Source of the DNA: Lewinellaceae bacterium
GTDB lineage: Bacteria; Bacteroidota; Bacteroidia; Chitinophagales; Saprospiraceae
DNA length: 64,000 nucleotides
Assembly (NCBI GenBank): GCA_020636315.1
Contig: JACJYA010000008.1
Coordinates: forward strand, 303,432-367,431
Direction: 5' to 3'
How positions within the stretch are numbered: the stretch's first letter is position 1; every line of letters begins with the position of its first letter. The translations under genes and the position numbers were made by a program. The notes under the pieces are model-generated. The model ran no database searches, was not told the DNA's origin, and saw only the letters and a list, made by a program, of their open reading frames with translations. Positions 1 to 9,721 of the stretch are shown here, piece after piece.

Positions 1-1204
1 ACAGCGGCCGCTCCCCTGGGGTGATGCTTTCGTCTATTACCGGCCTCAGGCTTATCCCATCCTGGTGCTGGCCCTTTAAAAATTTTATCCCGGCATAGTC
101 TAAAATGGTCGGGTAAAAATCAGCACCTGTCACGGGGTAATTGCTCTGCCTGCCCTTTGATTCCTGCCAGGGCACATAGATCAGGTATGGCACCCGAATG
201 CCTCCTTCCCATTGATAACCTTTACCCCCACGAAAGGGCAAGTTTGAAGTGGAGAAAGAATCTCCGGAGGCAACGCCGCCATTGTCGGATGTAAATATGA
301 CGATGGTGTTTTGTTTCAGCCCCTGCCGTTTAAGTTCCTCGAGCACCACTCCAACGGCATCGTCCATACTTTTCACCAGGCCGGCATAAACCGGATTATC
401 CTGAGTTTGCCGGATCGGCAGCTTTCGCTCCATTGCAAACCCGTGCTCACTCACCCCCCGGGCCAGAGCTTTATTCCGGTACTTCGACCATTTTTCCTGG
501 GTTGTTTGAATGGGCCCGTGAACCGCATAAAAGGATAGCATTGCGAAAAAAGGTTCTTCCCCGGCCTGCTTTAAAAATTCTACGGTTTCTCTGGCTAAGC
601 GCATGGAGAGGTTTTCTCCATTGTAGTTGTCGTTTAATTTGGGGTTATTGAAGGGGGAAAAATACCCCCCTACCGGGCTTCCTTTTTCCCAGCCCCCTTT
701 ATTAATATCAAATCCGTGATCTTCGGGGTAAGAACCCTCACCTCCCAGGTGCCACTTGCCCGCGAAGAAAGTCCTGTACCCGTTGGCTTTCATCGTTTCC
801 GCCAACGTCACCTCGTCGGGTGATAACTGATGCCGGTAATCGGCAGGAAGTAATTTATCGTACCGGTTCAATGCTCTCCAGTCTTCGCCGGATTTGGCGC
901 CGATCCAATCGGTTATCCCGTGCCTTGCTGTAAATTTTCCGGTTAAGATGGTTGCCCGGGAGGGGCTGCAGACCCGGCTGCCGGCGTAGCCTTGGGTAAA
1001 GATCATGCTCTGTGAGGCCAGCCGGTCAATGTGAGGTGTTTCGTAATAGCTGCTGCCGGTAAACCCCAGGTCATTTATTCCCAGGTCATCCACCAATATG
1101 AAAAGCACATTCGGTTTTCGCGGGCTCTTTTCGGTGGTGCAGGACTGCAAGAGCAAACCAATGGCCAGTATTTTTAATAAGTTTATCATCGCCATTTTAA
1201 TCAT
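1..1204 (-). CDS. S1-family sulfatase lipoprotein, 3' end outside window
   Basis: Secreted hydrolase that removes sulfate esters, probably from polysaccharide. The reading frame runs without a stop from ATG at 1204 down to base 2 and leaves the window, so the C-terminus is missing. It has a hydrophobic leader ending in a lipobox (LLLQSC), the metal-binding LVDDLG segment, the formylglycine signature CSPSRATILTG with the modified Cys near residue 79, then GKWHLGG and FTSDNGG. In-frame ATGs at 1195 and 1189 are possible alternative starts. It lies 14 bp downstream of the sulfatase at 1219-2763 on the same strand, so the two are probably cotranscribed. Family is certain; the substrate cannot be told, although the nearby fucosidase suggests sulfated fucan. 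Confidence 0.88.
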   Translation of the reverse strand, partial: MIKMAMINLLKILAIGLLLQSCTTEKSPRKPNVLFILVDDLGINDLGFTGSSYYETPHIDRLASQSMIFTQGYAGSRVCSPSRATILTGKFTARHGITDWIGAKSGEDWRALNRYDKLLPADYRHQLSPDEVTLAETMKANGYRTFFAGKWHLGGEGSYPEDHGFDINKGGWEKGSPVGGYFSPFNNPKLNDNYNGENLSMRLARETVEFLKQAGEEPFFAMLSFYAVHGPIQTTQEKWSKYRNKALARGVSEHGFAMERKLPIRQTQDNPVYAGLVKSMDDAVGVVLEELKRQGLKQNTIVIFTSDNGGVASGDSFSTSNLPFRGGKGYQWEGGIRVPYLIYVPWQESKGRQSNYPVTGADFYPTILDYAGIKFLKGQHQDGISLRPVIDESITPGERPL

Positions 1205-1218
1205 TATTTCAGTTCCAA

Positions 1219-2763
1219 CTACCTGATGTTGCCATACTCCTTCCCTCTGATGGATTCAAAAACTCCGATCATTTCGTTTAATTGTTCCTGGTTTGTTTCG
1301 GCAAGGTTGTTTTGTTGCCCGATATCCGAATTCAGGTTGTACAACTGGTAAACCGGCGCATTCCCGGTTTCTATATTTACCTGTTCATTTCTGGGAGCCC
1401 CCTGGTATGGCGGTATCATTATCCAATCTCCCTGCCGCAGAGCCGTTCTGCTCGTAGCCTCCAAAATCAGGTTACTACGCCCGTCATTGCTTTTTCCCAG
1501 GAACACGTCCAATAAGTTTTGGCTGTCGGGAGCCTTAACATCGCTGCCGACAAGAGCTGAGAGCGAATTAAAAAAGTCGAGCTGAGAAACCAGCGCATCA
1601 GAGGTTCCCGGCTGGATAACCCCCTGCCAGAAGGTAATGAAGGGAACCCTCGTTCCGGCCTCGAACAGGCTGTATTTCCCCCCCCGCAACGGGCCGGCCG
1701 GTTTGTGAGCTCCCAATTTTTCAACGGCGTCGTCATAGTAACCGTCATTCAGCACCGGCCCGTTGTCGCTGGAGAACAGGATCAGGGTATTGTCCAATAA
1801 CCCTTCTTCTTTAAGCGTTCGGATCAATTCGCCCACGCACCAGTCGGCCTCGATAATGACATCCCCTCTCGGGCCCATGCCGGAAGAACCTGCGAACCTC
1901 GGATTTGGCGTCCGGGGAACGTGCGGTTGCTGCATGGCGTAGTAAAGGAAAAACGGTTGATCCTTGTTTGCCTTGATATAGTTTTTGGCTTCCTCCAGAA
2001 ACCTGTACGCCATTTCTTCATCAACCCATTTTGCCGATTCTCCGCCCTTCATAAATCCAATGCGGGGTATCCCGTTCACAATGGAATTGTTATGCCCGTG
2101 GCGCCATTTCATTTTCAAAAGTTCGGGGTTATCCTTTCCTGTGGGTTCGCCTTCAAAATTGTGCTCATAGCTGATTGCTATGGGGTCGTTGGGGTCCAGG
2201 TTATCGACATAACCATTCCTGATGTAAACGGTGGGAACTCTATCCTGGGTCGCAGCCATAATGTAGCTGTAATCAAACCCAACTTCATTTGGCCCGGGAG
2301 CGATCCGGGTATTCCAGTCCACATTGCCGCGGCCCAGGCCCAGATGCCACTTCCCGACAATGCCGGTGTGATACCCCTCAGCTTTGAGCATTTTGGGGAT
2401 AGTCGCCTGAGCAGTATCTATGAGAAGGGGCGCAGTGCCGGGAAGTATCCTGGCGTTTTTGTTGCGCCATGGGTAAACCCCTGTTAACAGAGCATAACGG
2501 CTTGGGGTGCAAGTGGCGGAGGATGCGTAGCCGTTCGTAAATTTCAAACCGCCCTTTACCAGGTGATCAATGTTTGGCGTTTCTATTTCGGTGGCTCCGT
2601 ATGCACTCACATCACCATATCCCAGGTCATCCATATAGATAATGATAATGTTTGGTTGGCGTACTTCCCCCGAAGCCGTATCCGGTGTTTCCTTCGGAGC
2701 GTTTTTACAGGAAAATACTCCTGCACAGCAGATCAGGCAAAAAATAAGTTTTAAATTTTTCAT
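1219..2763 (-). CDS. S1-family sulfatase lipoprotein
   Basis: A 514-residue sulfatase. The first 19 residues form a lipoprotein signal with lipobox GVFSC, predicting an outer-membrane or periplasmic lipid-anchored enzyme. Metal and active-site segments are in order: IIYMDDLGYGD near residue 42, CTPSRYALLTG with the formylglycine Cys near residue 85, GKWHLGLGRG, and FSSDNGPVLNDG. Length is normal for the family and there is no internal break. It is the first gene of a two-gene minus-strand unit with the sulfatase cut by the window edge, and is divergent from a third, broken sulfatase at 3101. Maturation needs a formylglycine-generating or radical-SAM enzyme, neither of which is in this window. 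Confidence 0.92.
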   Translation of the reverse strand: MKNLKLIFCLICCAGVFSCKNAPKETPDTASGEVRQPNIIIIYMDDLGYGDVSAYGATEIETPNIDHLVKGGLKFTNGYASSATCTPSRYALLTGVYPWRNKNARILPGTAPLLIDTAQATIPKMLKAEGYHTGIVGKWHLGLGRGNVDWNTRIAPGPNEVGFDYSYIMAATQDRVPTVYIRNGYVDNLDPNDPIAISYEHNFEGEPTGKDNPELLKMKWRHGHNNSIVNGIPRIGFMKGGESAKWVDEEMAYRFLEEAKNYIKANKDQPFFLYYAMQQPHVPRTPNPRFAGSSGMGPRGDVIIEADWCVGELIRTLKEEGLLDNTLILFSSDNGPVLNDGYYDDAVEKLGAHKPAGPLRGGKYSLFEAGTRVPFITFWQGVIQPGTSDALVSQLDFFNSLSALVGSDVKAPDSQNLLDVFLGKSNDGRSNLILEATSRTALRQGDWIMIPPYQGAPRNEQVNIETGNAPVYQLYNLNSDIGQQNNLAETNQEQLNEMIGVFESIRGKEYGNIR

Positions 2764-2915
2764 AAATATGAGGATTTGATCTTATTCCGGTTTTTTTTAA
2801 CATTTTCGACCGACGGGTCAATTCATTTATCGCAACTTAAATTATTTAGATTTATGAATTTCAAATATTTATCTGTCTGATAGATTCGGACATTGATTAC
2901 TAATACTGAAGCTCC

Positions 2916-3000
2916 GAGAAGCAGGAATATACATTCCTGCACTTGAGATAAATAAAAATAAAGCCATATTACAACGCGGGAATCTATATTCCCGCTTCTC
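2916..3000. repeat. paired palindromes in inverted orientation (REP/BIME-like)
   Basis: The 337 bp between the divergent sulfatases (2764-3100) contains two 25 bp blocks, 2916-2940 and 2976-3000, that are inverted copies of each other at 22 of 25 positions. Each block also contains its own palindrome: GCAGGAAT/ATTCCTGC on the left and GCGGGAAT/ATTCCCGC on the right. The palindromes differ by a compensated A:T to G:C pair, as expected if the fold matters. The rest of the gap is AT-rich and should hold the divergent promoters, but I cannot pick a convincing box. Confidence 0.7.
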
Positions 3001-3100
3001 TGCCCAGCATCAGAGCAAGTAATTATCGAATATTAATGTCCGGGTCTAGACTAGGTAAAAAATAATTCCTGGTGTTATTTTTATCGCTCAACCGGAACGA

Positions 3101-4710
3101 ATGAACCGCAACCTGCTAATTGCCTTCGGATGCTCACTGCTGCTGGTGGCCGCATGCTCCCTTCCCCCCTTCCATTCAGAGGAATTCAATGCGCCATTTT
3201 CTGAGCAGGCCCTTGCTCAGAAGGCTGGCTTTTTATCCGAAAGAACACCAGCGGCGGATACCCTCTCCCCCCCGAACATCATTATCCTGATGGCGGACGA
3301 CCTGGGCTATTACGATATTTCTCTGCATGGCAATACCCAGATACAGACCACACATATCGATGCCCTCGCCAGGCAGGGAGTAGAATTTACGCGGGCCTAC
3401 GTGAGCGCCCCTTCCTGCGCACCTTCCCGGGCAGGCCTCATCACCGGCCGCTACCAGCAACGTTTCGGGTTTGAAAACCAGTTGCATGAACGCCTGCCCC
3501 GCAATCGTTTCGAATTGTTTGCAGCCCGGCATTTCATCAATTCCAATCCCTGGAAAATCAAAAAACTGCCCGGCATCCCCACTGAAGCCGTACTGCCTGC
3601 GGAAGTACCTTCCGCCCACTGAGATCACCCTCGCCGAAATCCTGAAAAACGAGGATACCGGACCGCCATCTTCGGCAAGTGGCATTTGGGAAGCGCCCTT
3701 TCTGTCAGCCGCATCACCTTGGGTTTGACGAACATTTCGGATTTTATGGCTCCCACTCTTTATTTGCGCTGGAAAACACGCCCGGTATCGTGAACATGCA
3801 TAGCCCGAAAGACTGGACCGATAAACACATCTGGTCCGGGCAACGCAACGCAGACTGTGCCATAGTTCGAAATGGAGTAGCTGTTGAAGAACCCGGGTAC
3901 CTGACCCAACGCTTCGCCGAAGAGGCTATTCGTTTTCTGGAAGAAAACCAAAACCATCCTTTTTTCCTGTTCGTTCCCTTCAGCGCACCCCATACTCCCT
4001 TCCAGGCGCCCCAGTATTACTACAGCCGCTTTCCACACATTGATGACCCGGTCAGAAGGGTTTACCTTGCCATGATCGCAGCCCTGGACGATGCCGTCGG
4101 CGCAATCAATCAAAAAGTGGAAGAACTCGGGCTGGCCCAAAATACGCTGGTCTTCTTCCTGAGCGATAACGGGGGCGCAGAATATACACACGCTACGGAT
4201 AACGCCCCCTTGAACGGGGGCAAAATTACAGCCTTCGAAGGCGGCCTACGGGTCCCTTTCTTCCTGAAATGGCAGGGGCCCCTACCTTCCGGAACGGCCT
4301 ATCCACATCCGGTTTCGTCGCTCGATATTTTCACAACGGTATGCGCCGCAGCTCGAATACCCTTACCCGGTGGCCGAACCTACGACGGCGTCGATTTATT
4401 GCCCTATCTGTTGGGCCATAAACCGGGAAAACCGCATGAATCCCTGTTCTGGAAAGGCGGAAGTGCGTGGACGATCCTAAAAAACGACTGGAAATTTTTC
4501 TTCAATGAGGAAACCGGCCAAACCAGGCTTTACAACCTGGCTGACGACCCCTATGAAGAGGCCAACCTTGCCGGGCAATACCCCGGGAAAACCAGTGAGC
4601 TTAAAACGGCCATTGACAACTGGTACGCCGGCATGCCAAAACCATTGTGGCCCGCATTGGTATCTTTTAAACACGAGGATGAGAACGGCGTCTTTTATTT
4701 TGACAACTAA
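3101..4710 (+). pseudogene. S1-family sulfatase broken by several frame changes
   Basis: Homology to sulfatases runs through the whole interval but in shifting frames. The N-terminal part (3101-3622) has a lipoprotein leader (LLVAAC, Cys19), LMADDLGYYD and the active-site CAPSRAGLITG with Cys106. Around 3605 the frame moves so that YLPPTEITLAEILKNE can be read. Near 3653 it moves back to give GYRTAIFGKWHLG, and near 3690 it moves again to give the remainder (PHHLGFDEHFGFYG to the stop at 4710), including FFLSDNGGAEYTH. The second and third shifts each look like one G lost from a G run. Three shifts within about 90 bp mean either a decaying gene or local assembly error. Without them the product would be about 535 residues, normal for the family. 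Confidence 0.85.
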
Positions 4711-4849
4711 AGACTTGTTTGCCTGTAGTTCATTGGGGCTTCCTGGCTGATGATTATTTTTGATAGAGGGGATATTTTGATCATTAGATGATCGAAAGCC
4801 GTTCTGCTCCTCATTTATTCTATTTTTACAGGTAAACCATTACCCGGAT

Positions 4850-6622
4850 ATGCCTGAAAAAAAAGTTCTCTTCCTGCTATTGCTACCGCTCCTGCTTTCC
4901 GGCTGTACACCGGCTGGGAAGGAGGCGAAACATTCTTCGGCCCTTCCCGATAAAGCCACCCGCCTGGAGTGGTTCAAGGATGCCAAATTCGGAATGTTCA
5001 TCCACTGGGGGCCTTATTCGCAGCTTGCAGGAGAGTGGAACGGCCGGCAGGTGCCCGTCGGCGAGAACGCCGAATGGGTGATGCAGAAGCTGGAGATCCC
5101 GCGAGAGGAATACCACGCCCTGGCCCGGGATTTCAACCCCACCGCCTTCGATGCGGAAGCGTGGGCCCAGTTGGCGCAAGACGCCGGTATGAAATACCTC
5201 GTCATCACCTCGAAGCACCACGACGGCTTCGCCATGTACGGCTCAAAGGTGAGTTCCTATAACATCGTTGATCATACTCCCTTCGGCCGCGACCCCCTGC
5301 AGGAACTGGCCGCCGCCTGCCACAAACGGGGCATCCGTTTCGGCCTTTATTACTCTCACCGGGAAGACTGGGACGAACCTTATGCCTACGGCAATACCTG
5401 GGACTTCAATTTCAACCCGCCCGATTCTCTGCCGCTATTCGAAAAGCAATACCTCTATACCAAGGCTTTGCCCCAGGTGGAAGAACTCCTCACCCAATTT
5501 GACTCTCTTGCCATCCTCTGGTTCGACCGCGGCCTTTATACACCCGAAGAAGCGCAGAAGTTCATCAACCTGATCCGCACCCGGCAACCCTGGTGCCTCA
5601 TCAACGGCCGGGTGGGCAGCTACGATCAGGAACTGCTGGGCGACTACCAGAATATGAATGACAACGGCATGCCACCCGGCGGCATCGAAGAATACTGGGA
5701 AACGCCCCAGACCCTCAACGAGACCTGGGGCTACAGCCGCTTCGACCACAACTGGAAATCCGCATCCGAAGTCATCGAAAAACTAGTGACGGTCGCCAGC
5801 CGGGGCGGCAACTACCTGCTCAATATTGGCCCCACCGGAGAAGGGGTGATCCCGGAGGAAAGCGTCAGGGTGCTCCGGCGCGTGGGCCAGTGGATGCAGG
5901 GCAACAGCGAAAGCATCTACGGCGCCACCGGCAGCCCATTCCTGGAGATCCCCTGGGGATACTGCACTGTGAAAGGCCGCCGCCTGTACCTCCACGTTTT
6001 TGATCCGCCGGCGGATGGTATTCTGAAGCTGGAAGGACTGATAACGGACGTCAGGGGCGCCTACCTGCTGGTGGCCCCTCAACAGGGCATCCCCTTCACT
6101 CAGGATGGGCCAGAACTCCGTTTCGAACTCCCCCCTACCCTGCCCGATACCATCAACACCGTTATCTCTGTCGAACTCGCCGGGCCACCCGAGGTGCTGC
6201 CGCCCGTCACCCTACCGGACGAGAAGGGGACTTTCACCTTCGGCCACTACACCGCCCGGACTTTCGGCGCCACCGTTAAGCGTTTCAACCGGAAAGGCAA
6301 ATTCCACCTCTCCAAATGGGCCGCTCCAAAGGACAGCGCCCGCTGGTTCTTTGACCTGAAACAACCTCAAACCTTCCAACTGTCCATCACCTACGCCGCT
6401 CAGACTGAGTGGGCCGGCCAGCCCTTCTCCATCCGGCTGGGCGGGCAGGAAATAACGGGCGAAGTGGCGGAAACCGGCGGATGGTACGATTATCAGACTT
6501 TCGTGCTGGATACCGTTGCCCTCAACCGGCCAGGGAGGGAAAAGTTAATTATTCATCCAGGAAAGGAGATTCCAAGGAATTTGATGTATTTTAAGGCGCT
6601 GGAGTTGTATCCGGTTCATTGA
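4850..6622 (+). CDS. alpha-L-fucosidase, GH29, lipoprotein
   Basis: A 590-residue retaining glycosidase that releases terminal L-fucose. It starts with a lipoprotein signal (LLLLSGC style, Cys near residue 19). The GH29 barrel follows, with WFKDAKFGMFIHWGPYS near residue 41, YLVITSKHHDGFAMY, GIRFGLYYSHREDW, and LAILWFDRG, whose Asp (about residue 226) is at the catalytic nucleophile position. RGGNYLLNIGPTGEG is also typical. The C-terminal 200 residues look like a beta-sandwich accessory domain. The sulfatases on its left make a sulfated fucose-containing glycan a reasonable substrate, but no SusC/SusD pair is present here to confirm a polysaccharide utilisation locus. Confidence 0.93.
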   Translation: MPEKKVLFLLLLPLLLSGCTPAGKEAKHSSALPDKATRLEWFKDAKFGMFIHWGPYSQLAGEWNGRQVPVGENAEWVMQKLEIPREEYHALARDFNPTAFDAEAWAQLAQDAGMKYLVITSKHHDGFAMYGSKVSSYNIVDHTPFGRDPLQELAAACHKRGIRFGLYYSHREDWDEPYAYGNTWDFNFNPPDSLPLFEKQYLYTKALPQVEELLTQFDSLAILWFDRGLYTPEEAQKFINLIRTRQPWCLINGRVGSYDQELLGDYQNMNDNGMPPGGIEEYWETPQTLNETWGYSRFDHNWKSASEVIEKLVTVASRGGNYLLNIGPTGEGVIPEESVRVLRRVGQWMQGNSESIYGATGSPFLEIPWGYCTVKGRRLYLHVFDPPADGILKLEGLITDVRGAYLLVAPQQGIPFTQDGPELRFELPPTLPDTINTVISVELAGPPEVLPPVTLPDEKGTFTFGHYTARTFGATVKRFNRKGKFHLSKWAAPKDSARWFFDLKQPQTFQLSITYAAQTEWAGQPFSIRLGGQEITGEVAETGGWYDYQTFVLDTVALNRPGREKLIIHPGKEIPRNLMYFKALELYPVH

Positions 6623-6660
6623 CCGGGCCGGGCTTTCACTTGATCCAAAAGCGCTCAATC

Positions 6661-9579
6661 ATGAAAAAAACACTACTTTCTCTGCTTGCCTTATTTCAAT
6701 TCCTGGCCTTATGGCCCCAGGCGCCGGTGCTGGTCAAAAATATCAACACCACCCAGGCCGGCTCCGGCATCCTGAACATCCGAGCCGGACAGTCTGGCGT
6801 TGTCTTTGAGGCTAATACCCCGGAGTACGGCCGGGAAGTTTTTTTCTCCGATGGTACGGCTCCCAATACCGAAGTGCTGGCCGACATTGCCCCCGGGGCC
6901 CTGCCTTCCTCCATCTGGGAATTATCCGTCATCGAAGACGATGTGTATTTTTTCACCTACGATTCTGAAGTAGTCAACCTTTGGGTGAGCAACCTCGCTA
7001 CCCGGGAGACGAAGAACCTGCTGACTGTGAATACCGGCACTGGCATTGGCGGAGGGTCAAACGGCCATTTCACTCGAATTGGAGAGGAAACCTTCTTCCT
7101 CCTTCGGAATGCTGGATATGAATTCCAGTTGTGGAAAACGGATAATACGCCGGATGGTACAGTCCTGATAACCGGGCTGACGAACAGCTCCTTCCCGGAA
7201 AATTTCATTGTTTTTAACGACAAGTTGTTCTTCACTATGAATCACCCTGCGTTCGGCCATTCCTTATGGTCCGGCGACGCGAATGGCGCAAGCTTGTTCT
7301 TTGACCCCAACCCCACCAATGAAAATGAATTCGGCATTTTCGACCTCACTGTATTTGACGGCCACCTCTATTTTGTGGCCAACGATAACGCCAATGGGTA
7401 CGAACTCTGGAAAACAGACGGGACGGCTGGCGGCACCTCCCTTTTCAAAGATATCTTTCCCGGTGCACCTCCCGGCTTTCCCCGTGAGCTTACCCTCTTC
7501 AACGGTGAACTGTATTTCTCGGCAGATGATGGTGAAAACGGCGTAGAACTCTGGAAATCCGATGGCAGTGCCGATGGCACCCAAATGTTGGTTGATATCG
7601 AGCCGGGCTCCGGCCATTCCTCCCCCGGGAAGTTCATCACCAACGGCAACCTGCTGCTTTTTGCCGCAGTTACGAGCGCCTATGGAGCTGAAATGTGGAT
7701 CACAGACGGCACCGCCGGCGGAACTGCACTTCTGAAAGATATTAACCCGGGCGCATCGAACGCCATTACGCAAAATACGGCTACCGGCTATGCCAACGGG
7801 CAATTCTTCTTTACGGCAGATGACGGGGCCAACGGGCTGGAACTATGGGCCAGCGACGGCGCCCCCGCCAACACCAGATTGGTAAAAGACATTTTTCCAG
7901 GCGCCGACGGCTCGAAGGCCACTCAACTGATCACTTATGGTGAGAAAGTCTTTTTTCAGGCCGATAACTTCTTAAACGGGTTGGAACTCTGGGCTTCGGA
8001 TGGTTCTGAAGCCGGAACGAATATGATCAGGGACCTCAACACTACAGAAAATGGATCTAACCCCCGTTTGACGGCGCCGGTTCTCGATGGCAGGCTGATT
8101 TTCCAGGCTTTTGACAAAGCTACAGGAGTTGAGCCTTATATCTCTGACGGAACGGAGGAGGGCACCTTCATGCTGATGGACATCAACCCCGGTTCCGGCT
8201 CCTCCGATCCGCGCTTTTTTCTGGAGCTGAATGGCAAGGTTTACTTTCAGGCTCTTACCGAAGAAAATACCTATTACAGATTATTCGAAACCGATGGCAC
8301 GCCGGAAGGCACCCGGCTTGCCGTTGACATGCATTTCTTCAACCGAATGGTGAAATTTAACGGCCATCTGTATTTCGACGCCCTGGATGAAGAAACCGGG
8401 GAAGAACTATGGAGGTCTGACGGAACCCCTGCCGGAACCCAAATCGTCAAGGACATCAACCCTCTTCCCGGTGTCGGCTCGGGCCCAAGGCCATCAGAGG
8501 TTTCCCTGGACGGTTATCTGTATTTCACCGCCCACGACGGCATCCACGGCGTAGAACTTTGGAGAACCGATGGGACAGAAGAGGGAACGAGCATGGTCAT
8601 GGATATTTTTTCAGGAAACAATATCCCCAATACCTACATCCATCATATCGTATCGCCGGTAGCATTCAACGGAGCGGTTTATTTCCGGGCCAGGCACCAC
8701 CTGTTCGGAGACGAGATCTGGAAAACGGATGGCACCGAAGCCGGCACCATGCTTCTAAAGGACATCATACCCGGCACAACAAGCAGCAGTCCGGTGGGGC
8801 TCACTGTCGCCGGCGATATACTTTATTTTACCGCTACGGACAGCAGGGGGGCTGAGTTGTGGAAGTCTGACGGAACAGAAGAGGGCACCCAAATCGTCAA
8901 GGACATCAACCCCGATGGGGGAAGCTTTCCCTACAACCACACCGGCCTGGACGGGAAGCTGGTTTTCGTCGCTTCTACTGGTCAGCATGGAGGCGAGCCC
9001 TGGGTTTCAGATGGAACCCCCGAGGGCACCTTTCTGCTTAAGGATATCAGGGAGGGGCCGGGAGAAAGCTATCCCAGGTACCTGTTCCCGTACAATGACA
9101 TTCTATTGTTCAATTCCGAAGATACCATACACGGCAGGGAATTATGGGTGACGGATGGCACCGTCGAAGGCACCTCTCTGTTGCTGGACATGATACCGGG
9201 GCCGGGCGCCAGCGACCCTTCGGATTTTGCCCTGATCGATAACTCCGTTTATTTCATTGGCGCCGATGCCGAAGTGGGAAGAGAACTGTGGTGGCTCTGC
9301 ATGGAAGAACCTTGTGATGAGATCATCAATAATGCCTGGGAGTGGCCAGCCGCTGAGGATGAGATCGTTGTTTTCCCCAACCCGGCAAGCACATACCTCA
9401 ACCTTCGCTCGCCGGGCAACCTACCCCTGAGTTTTGAACTTTTCAGCAGCACCGGAAGGCGCATGGCCTCCGGTAATGGCGAAAAGGCCGACATCAGCCA
9501 TTTACCCGCCGGTATATATTTCCTTCGGATATTTAGAAGCGATGGGAAGAACTTCATGCAAAAAGTCCTGAAAAAATAA
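6661..9579 (+). CDS. large secreted repeat protein with type IX sorting domain
   Basis: A 972-residue extracellular protein. I prefer ATG 6661, which begins a clean signal peptide (MKKTLLSLLALFQFLALWPQ), over a TTG at 6619 inside the fucosidase stop. The body is built from roughly 45-50 residue repeats, each ending in variants of ELWKSDGTEEGT followed by a KDINPG-like turn; I count well over a dozen. This pattern is typical of bacterial ELWxTDGT repeat proteins and probably forms a beta-propeller or solenoid. The last 75 residues, starting at VVFPNPAS and ending FMQKVLKK, match a type A Por-secretion sorting domain, so export by T9SS and surface attachment or release are expected. Ligand and role are unknown. 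Confidence 0.85.
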   Translation: MKKTLLSLLALFQFLALWPQAPVLVKNINTTQAGSGILNIRAGQSGVVFEANTPEYGREVFFSDGTAPNTEVLADIAPGALPSSIWELSVIEDDVYFFTYDSEVVNLWVSNLATRETKNLLTVNTGTGIGGGSNGHFTRIGEETFFLLRNAGYEFQLWKTDNTPDGTVLITGLTNSSFPENFIVFNDKLFFTMNHPAFGHSLWSGDANGASLFFDPNPTNENEFGIFDLTVFDGHLYFVANDNANGYELWKTDGTAGGTSLFKDIFPGAPPGFPRELTLFNGELYFSADDGENGVELWKSDGSADGTQMLVDIEPGSGHSSPGKFITNGNLLLFAAVTSAYGAEMWITDGTAGGTALLKDINPGASNAITQNTATGYANGQFFFTADDGANGLELWASDGAPANTRLVKDIFPGADGSKATQLITYGEKVFFQADNFLNGLELWASDGSEAGTNMIRDLNTTENGSNPRLTAPVLDGRLIFQAFDKATGVEPYISDGTEEGTFMLMDINPGSGSSDPRFFLELNGKVYFQALTEENTYYRLFETDGTPEGTRLAVDMHFFNRMVKFNGHLYFDALDEETGEELWRSDGTPAGTQIVKDINPLPGVGSGPRPSEVSLDGYLYFTAHDGIHGVELWRTDGTEEGTSMVMDIFSGNNIPNTYIHHIVSPVAFNGAVYFRARHHLFGDEIWKTDGTEAGTMLLKDIIPGTTSSSPVGLTVAGDILYFTATDSRGAELWKSDGTEEGTQIVKDINPDGGSFPYNHTGLDGKLVFVASTGQHGGEPWVSDGTPEGTFLLKDIREGPGESYPRYLFPYNDILLFNSEDTIHGRELWVTDGTVEGTSLLLDMIPGPGASDPSDFALIDNSVYFIGADAEVGRELWWLCMEEPCDEIINNAWEWPAAEDEIVVFPNPASTYLNLRSPGNLPLSFELFSSTGRRMASGNGEKADISHLPAGIYFLRIFRSDGKNFMQKVLKK

Positions 9580-9721
9580 ATTCACCCGAACCAGCCGAAA
9601 GGCGCCTCAAAATATTGCTTAAAATAAAAGCATACAGCGGCCTACAATCCCTGCAGGCCCTGGACTTCCGGCAGGTTCGGCCTTGATCAAATACAAAAAC
9701 GGTTCTTTTAACCCCGACACC

